Below, piece by piece: positions 31,218 to 36,521 of a stretch of DNA of 36,521 nt; within the stretch, counting starts at the first letter, position 1, and the number at the start of each line of letters is the position of its first letter. The stretch is from assembly GCA_003156635.1 (NCBI GenBank), contig PMHK01000066.1:190-36710 (forward strand), read 5' to 3'. The notes below the pieces were generated by a model that worked only from the letters and a program-made list of their open reading frames with translations, was not told the origin of the DNA and did no database searches. Made by a program: the position numbers and the translations under genes. The stretch comes from Acidobacteriota bacterium. Lineage in GTDB: Bacteria > Acidobacteriota > Terriglobia > Acidiferrales > UBA7541.

Positions 31218-31530
31218 CGGATGTATCTCCTATAGGAAAACCGTTGAATTCGTCTGGTACGACTGCTCGGCCGAACCATGGCGATGCGCATCCGGCGGAC
31301 TTCCCGGATTTTCGGATACGCCCTACGGACGCTACACCCGCAGCAGGGCCTTGCTTGTATTTCGGCGGTCACTAGCTCGTAAAATGATCGGTACCTACTG
31401 CTGACAAGAAAGTGACAATTCGCAATCCCCCGTTCACCAAGGACGTTTGGATCTCCAGGCGAGGGACCGCGAGACGATTGCTGGAGGCTGGGGATGGAAA
31501 AACGGGGCTGGACCAGGATCTACAATCGCT

Positions 31531-33294
31531 CTAGGAGTTCACCATCTGGGTGGATTGACTAGAGACAGGCTGCGCGCGCGGAAATCTCACAAGAAAGGTT
31601 GTCCCGGAAGCGCCGGTACTCTCGACCGCGACCGAACCGCCGTGGTCGTGGATCACTTTATGCACGATCGCCAGCCCCAGGCCCGTCCCGTTCGATTTGC
31701 CGAAACTGACAAACGGCTCAAACAAAGTCTGCCGAATCGAGGGCGACACGCCCGGGCCGCAGTCCGATACGCGAATCTCAAAAAATTCGCCCACCGATCG
31801 AATATCGACCTCGATCGCACCCTCCACCTGAGCTGAGGCTTCGCAGGCGTTCAACACCAGATTAAAGAGCGCTCGCTCCATTTTTTGCGGATCGAACACG
31901 CCGGCCAGGTTTCCGGAGGAACGGACAGAGATCGCTCGCGCCTTCATCTCGGAACGCACCCGGGCCGCGTCCACCGCCCGGCGGACGGTTTGATCGATAG
32001 CGGCCAGACGCGGAGCAATGGATACGTCCTCGCGCGACAGCTCCCGGAGCGAAACGAGCAGGTCGGTGATTTGTTCGGCGGCTGTTTTGATTTCGCCATA
32101 AATCTCGTCGCGATTCAATTTAAGCTTCTCCGCTTCGTAGAGGAATTCCGCGTTGGCCACTACGGCAGCGAGGTAATGGCGGAGGTCATGGGATATGGAG
32201 CGCGCGGCCCGGCCCAGTGCGGCGACTCGCTCAGTTACAAATCGACGTTCTTCGGACGCCCGCAGGTCTGATCGCATTTTCGCGAAGGCCGCACCAAGTT
32301 CGGCAACTTCGCTGCTGCCTGCCGGGTTTACCGAATACGAGTAGTCCCCTTGCGCGAGGGCTCTTACGCCTGCGACCAGATCATCCAGCGGTCGAGTAAT
32401 CGTCCGCGAAGCAAGAATGAGAAGCAGACCCGCCACGAGAATAGCGGAAACGCCGAGCAGCACAATCCGGCGATTGAGCCTCGCAATGAACGCATTCGTG
32501 GGTTGCAAGGGCATCAGCACGTAGCACTTCACGGCCGGAAACCGCCCCTCTTGAAACGAAACACTGGCGACCTGGTAGGGAGTTTCGCCCAGGAGTATTT
32601 CTCGAGACGCGGATCCCGTGTCTGCACCCTGGGCGATCAAGGCCCGCAAACCTCTCATGCCGGCGGTCGAAAGCGTGGTCGCAATAATTTCGTTGCCGGT
32701 GGCGAGAGCGATCTGGCTGCCGGACGCGATCGAAAGTTGTTCGGCGACGCTCAAATCAATTTTATAACCAATGGCGATGTTCCCGAGCTGGCGTTGGCTG
32801 TCGTCGCTACCAGCCAGGATCGGACGCAAAAACACGCGGTAGAGTTGACCGTTGCCGTACCACCAGGCCGTGGAGTCTCCGTCCTCGACGGATTTCTTCA
32901 GATCCGCTTCCGCCAGTCCGGGTTCCCATCCCGGGGTGGACATATGAAAGGCGAAAATACGGCCGTCCGAGCTTGAAAGGACAAAGAGTTGGCTGCCCGC
33001 CAGCTTCCAAAAGGGTTCGGAAGCGTCTTGAATCGTCGGTTCATGCTGCGTAGCCATCACCGCCTTGAGGGTCGGCAATTCTGCCAGCAGTGCGGCGGTC
33101 TGGGAAAGTTGCACATCGCGCTCCCGCTGCAACACTTGGAAGGCGTGGAGCGACGCTTCGGTGCTCTGGCGCACCCCTTCGCTAATTTCCGAACGGACCG
33201 TATGGCGGACGACCAAGAGAACGGCGGCCAGTAAAGTACAAATCGTCAGCAGTGCGGCGACCAGCAGTTGGGTTCGTAGTCGGAGAGAAGCCAT
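31531..33294 (-). CDS. Sensor histidine kinase with extracytoplasmic sensor and HAMP domain
   Basis: N-terminal TM, Cache-like periplasmic region, second TM, HAMP TRPLDDLVAGVRALAQGDYSY, SISHDLRHYLAAVVANAEFL, ATPase NLVLNACEA, GTGLGLAIVHKVIHDHGG. Confidence 0.94.
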   Translation of the reverse strand: MASLRLRTQLLVAALLTICTLLAAVLLVVRHTVRSEISEGVRQSTEASLHAFQVLQRERDVQLSQTAALLAELPTLKAVMATQHEPTIQDASEPFWKLAGSQLFVLSSSDGRIFAFHMSTPGWEPGLAEADLKKSVEDGDSTAWWYGNGQLYRVFLRPILAGSDDSQRQLGNIAIGYKIDLSVAEQLSIASGSQIALATGNEIIATTLSTAGMRGLRALIAQGADTGSASREILLGETPYQVASVSFQEGRFPAVKCYVLMPLQPTNAFIARLNRRIVLLGVSAILVAGLLLILASRTITRPLDDLVAGVRALAQGDYSYSVNPAGSSEVAELGAAFAKMRSDLRASEERRFVTERVAALGRAARSISHDLRHYLAAVVANAEFLYEAEKLKLNRDEIYGEIKTAAEQITDLLVSLRELSREDVSIAPRLAAIDQTVRRAVDAARVRSEMKARAISVRSSGNLAGVFDPQKMERALFNLVLNACEASAQVEGAIEVDIRSVGEFFEIRVSDCGPGVSPSIRQTLFEPFVSFGKSNGTGLGLAIVHKVIHDHGGSVAVESTGASGTTFLVRFPRAQPVSSQSTQMVNS

Positions 33295-33315
33295 GTGCCT
33301 CGCGGCCGGAGTATT

Positions 33316-34047
33316 CTATTCGCCCCGCGGATTCGCTCGATCGCCAGGTAGGAATTTGTAACCCGAGCCGTGCATCGTAAGAAAATAACGCGGGTTAGCG
33401 GGGTCGGGTTCGAGCTTTTGCCGCAAGCGCAGGACGTGGTTATCCACGGTGCGCGTGGTTGGGTAGTTTTCATATCCCCAAACTTCATTCAGCAATTCCT
33501 CGCGGGAAATAACCCGGGAAGGAGATTTCGCGAAGTATCGCAGCAGTTTAAATTCCTGCGCCGTAAAGCTCAGGGGTTTCGATCCGTTGGTCCCGATCAT
33601 GGAGGTGAAGTCGATGCGGATCTCATCAAACGCGAGCACATCATGCGCGCTCGCTTGGCTCGTCGGGACCAGCGAAGCGGATTGGTCTCCACGCCGCATT
33701 GCGCGCCTGACCCGCGCCAGCAGTTCTTTGGGACTGAACGGCTTGGTAACGTAATCGTCCGCGCCAAGCTCGAGCAACAAGACCTTGTCCTCGACCTCAT
33801 CGTTGGCACTGAGCACGACGATCGGTACCGACGCCGCCTGGGCCTTGAAGGCCCGGCATACTTCTTTCCCTGGCATGCGCGGAAGGTTCAAATCCAACAC
33901 CACTGCACTCGGAGTTATGGCGCGGAAGCTCTCCAGCCCGGCTACGCCGTCTGCGGCAAGCTGTACGTTCAAACCATCCGCCTCAAAAAGGCGCTGCAGC
34001 GTGCGCTGCATCGGCCGGCTGTCCTCAATCACTAGCACTGTATCCAT
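33316..34047 (-). CDS. OmpR/PhoB-family response regulator
   Basis: ATG at 34047 MDTVLVIEDSRPMQ; SAVVLDLNLPRMPGKEV; GADDYVTKPFSPKELLARVRR; winged helix LLNEVWGYENYPTTRTVDNHVLRLRQKLEPDPANPRYFLTMHGSGYKF. Confidence 0.96.
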   Translation of the reverse strand: MDTVLVIEDSRPMQRTLQRLFEADGLNVQLAADGVAGLESFRAITPSAVVLDLNLPRMPGKEVCRAFKAQAASVPIVVLSANDEVEDKVLLLELGADDYVTKPFSPKELLARVRRAMRRGDQSASLVPTSQASAHDVLAFDEIRIDFTSMIGTNGSKPLSFTAQEFKLLRYFAKSPSRVISREELLNEVWGYENYPTTRTVDNHVLRLRQKLEPDPANPRYFLTMHGSGYKFLPGDRANPRGE

Positions 34048-34381
34048 TCGGTCCCCTGCGCCCATCACCGCTCGCGACGTCGAGCTCCCGGTTAGCGGGT
34101 TAGCCACTAATTTTTATTGTACATCCGCCGGCCACCTGCCAGCTTGTGGTTCGCTGGCGTCGGCACGCGGTCGGTCACGAAGGCCCATGTTTCGGCGGCG
34201 GCCAATTCAAAGACTTCCGGAAGCCTTAGCCTCCGGGTCCAACGTAAAGAACTTGCGCGTCCATCTTGTCGCTGCGCTGTTAGCCAGTTGTCAACAGGGC
34301 GTAAATTCGTAATCTGTGCCGGACGGGAGCTGCAGCACCGCTGACCGACGAACCGAGCCAAAACCAAAGGGCTACTGGTCC

Positions 34382-35134
34382 CTATCGGTCGTAATCAGAC
34401 TGGGGAGGAGGCACGTAGTCGAGACCGTACTTATTTTTGTGTGCCGGTCTTAGGTCTGATGCTTCGCTGACCCGAATTGCTCCGAGCGCGACATTGGCAT
34501 TCAATATCGACACAACTCGCGTAAGTGCTTGGAGCTCTTCCGGGGTTGCAAGCTCGTACCATATGTTTAACCGATAGGAACCCTCTGGCACGTCAGGAAT
34601 GACCACGTGACCGGAATGGTTCGAGACCGCGAAATAATTAGTGTCGAGCGCGATGACCACCGCGCTCATTTCGGCATGAATGTTGCAGAAAAGAAAGCTC
34701 ACTCCGGACCGATCGAAACGAACCGAGCGCGACATACCTGATTCGTATAGGCCTAGATCGAAGCGTCTGCCGTCATAGAGTGAAAAGATATTGTGGAAGA
34801 ATGGATCCTCGTTCGGAAATACGACGAGAGTACCTACCGGTACGACCAGCAGGTGCGGCTCGAACGTCTTATTCCGTTGCACGAGCCGGGGTGGTTGGTC
34901 TCTCCCCGCGGGAGGCACTGCTGGCGGCTCCGCGGCGCGATCCAGTGGCGTAAGCCAAACAACTACGTTCGAGGCGTCGCGAACTGCGGTGGTGGAGGTT
35001 TCCACACTCTTGTTCCCTGCCCGGGTAATCACAAAGTCTGCTGAGACCGAATGCCGCTGCACCGGCACAGGCGCAACACTTGGTCCAGCGACCAAGAACG
35101 TCAAACAGGTGAGCATGTAAAACGTCTGCTTCAT
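34382..35134 (-). CDS. Methylamine-utilization-like secreted cupredoxin protein
   Basis: ATG at 35134 MKQTFYMLTCLTFLVAGPSVA; LLVVPVGTLVVFPNEDPFFHNIFSLY and FLFCNIHAEMSAVVIAL give His...Cys-x2-His-x2-Met ligand set; C-terminal HSGHVVIPDVPEGSYRLNIWYE. Confidence 0.85.
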   Translation of the reverse strand: MKQTFYMLTCLTFLVAGPSVAPVPVQRHSVSADFVITRAGNKSVETSTTAVRDASNVVVWLTPLDRAAEPPAVPPAGRDQPPRLVQRNKTFEPHLLVVPVGTLVVFPNEDPFFHNIFSLYDGRRFDLGLYESGMSRSVRFDRSGVSFLFCNIHAEMSAVVIALDTNYFAVSNHSGHVVIPDVPEGSYRLNIWYELATPEELQALTRVVSILNANVALGAIRVSEASDLRPAHKNKYGLDYVPPPQSDYDR

Positions 35135-35147
35135 TCGACTGCTCCCA

Positions 35148-36521
35148 TCAGAACAGATAACCAACACTAAGCGTAATCTGATTGGCAGAATTTGCGTTGC
35201 TGTCCAGGGTGTAGGTCTGCAGGCGGCGATACTCGACGGAAACCAGGACATCGGAACGCACGCGGTAAATGAAATTTGCAAACGGGCTCAGGTTGCGAGA
35301 AAGCAAACTGCCATAAAATGCCCCAGATGCAGGGAATGCTCGCAACTCACTGGCGAACGGGTTATCCAGGCCGTAGGCCAGATTCACTTCGAAATTGGTC
35401 TTCGGCTTAATCTTAAGTTGAAGCCAGCCCCCCACCGAATCCAGCCCGTGGATGATGGTGTCCGCATTGGCGATTGGCCCCGACAATATGATGCTTTGGC
35501 CGATGCCCCCGCTCAATCCTCCCACTGCCCTGCCGCGATAGGCTTCCGCGCTCAAGTCAAAGAGGGATCCTAAGGGGAGGGTCGCGTCGAAGGTTGCGGC
35601 CCAGCCATCGACCTTTCGCCCGAAGCCCCAGTTTTGGCGACCGTAGTAGCCACCCGATCCTAACGTCAAGTCTTTGCCAAAAACCTTTCCGGTCCAGGCA
35701 ATGCGTGAGGCGTACGCGGGCTGACCCGACTGTTCGCCCACGGTCGGGGACCTGTATTGCTGCGTAGGAATATCTCCCGTCAATGAGTCGAGGATGCCGG
35801 CCTCCAGCAGCAGACTTGAGTCCGAGGAGAGATGAATGCGGTGCTCGACGCGGATTTGAGGTGTCCAGGTCCATAGATTTCCGCTGTAGGAAAGTGCCGG
35901 TATGGCTAAAGACGCCAGCGACGTCGGCGTAAGCGGACTGATGAACAGCGCATCCTGCCCCGCGACCAGCGAAGTATTTTCCCAGTCAAGGCGGATCGTC
36001 CCAGTGCGCAAGCGCACGATACCAAGAGCCGAGCCGTTGGGAATGTCGGGAAAACCGCCAGCAAAATCGAATTTCACATTCGCGCTGGTGCGCGCTCCAG
36101 CGATGTCCGGCCCAAACGCTTCGATTCCAATCTGCGACTGACGGAGCGATCCCGAGAATGCTCCGGATGTACCGGGTGTGGCTGCCGGGGTAGCCATCTG
36201 CGGAAAGTCCAAATTATCGACGGCGCCCCGCGTTATGGCGGTATTGAGCAGTACGATTCCTGACAGACGAACCCGGTACTTCGATCCGCTTTCGACCTTG
36301 GTCTGGCTTTGTTCGACCACCTTGTCGTTTAACAAATGTTCGTCGTCTCGCAAATCCGAGATCTGTTGCTCTAGGGATACTCCGGTTTCCTGGGTAACAG
36401 TTATCGCCGGTTGGGATTGGGTGGAGATTGCGGTTCGACGTGTTGACGGAGACTTCGAGGTGTCGTCGGCTTGGACGGTCGCCAAGGCCAATGCTGAGTT
36501 CGCGCGGTTCAACTCGGTGCG
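35148..36521 (-). CDS. Outer-membrane beta-barrel (porin-like) protein, 5' end truncated by the window edge
   Basis: Frame stays open to the window end; short heptad-like region ISDLRDDEHLLNDKVVEQ then alternating amphipathic strands; C-terminus ITLSVGYLF with terminal Phe. Confidence 0.8.
   Translation of the reverse strand, partial: RTELNRANSALALATVQADDTSKSPSTRRTAISTQSQPAITVTQETGVSLEQQISDLRDDEHLLNDKVVEQSQTKVESGSKYRVRLSGIVLLNTAITRGAVDNLDFPQMATPAATPGTSGAFSGSLRQSQIGIEAFGPDIAGARTSANVKFDFAGGFPDIPNGSALGIVRLRTGTIRLDWENTSLVAGQDALFISPLTPTSLASLAIPALSYSGNLWTWTPQIRVEHRIHLSSDSSLLLEAGILDSLTGDIPTQQYRSPTVGEQSGQPAYASRIAWTGKVFGKDLTLGSGGYYGRQNWGFGRKVDGWAATFDATLPLGSLFDLSAEAYRGRAVGGLSGGIGQSIILSGPIANADTIIHGLDSVGGWLQLKIKPKTNFEVNLAYGLDNPFASELRAFPASGAFYGSLLSRNLSPFANFIYRVRSDVLVSVEYRRLQTYTLDSNANSANQITLSVGYLF

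Noticed and set aside
34107-34367. 86-aa minus-strand ORF between the response regulator and the cupredoxin gene
   Set aside because: No RBS, signal or domain pattern; probably intergenic regulatory DNA.

Overview
A 36.5 kb, high-GC chromosomal window; its gene families and intergenic style look Acidobacteria-like (inference, not tested). No rRNA, tRNA, CRISPR array or transposon was recognised. From left to right: a DGPF/YCII-like gene with an ECF42-type sigma factor; an S41/PDZ protease homologue that lacks both catalytic-dyad residues; a divergent polysaccharide deacetylase (YibQ-like) lipoprotein; a Tat-exported N4-glycosylasparaginase; a TPR protein; a deoxynucleoside kinase that may be translated from a leaderless mRNA; a tandem M42 peptidase with a degenerate first domain; an ABC-2 transporter pair; a multi-TM histidine kinase; DoxX; a REC-PAS-GGDEF/EAL c-di-GMP gene with a frameshift and a truncated receiver domain; two small secreted proteins; a TolC-MFP-RND-HtrA operon behind a near-consensus sigma70 promoter; a DUF4410-like protein; an 835-codon ORF with three ~95-aa repeats; a TIGR03118-like protein; and a two-component system next to a blue-copper 'methylamine utilization'-like protein and a partial beta-barrel protein. 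The most interesting observations are the pseudo-enzymes (S41, first M42 domain), the doubly lesioned c-di-GMP gene, the triple-repeat surface protein and the cupredoxin/barrel/two-component locus. No clearly new defence or mobile system was found.
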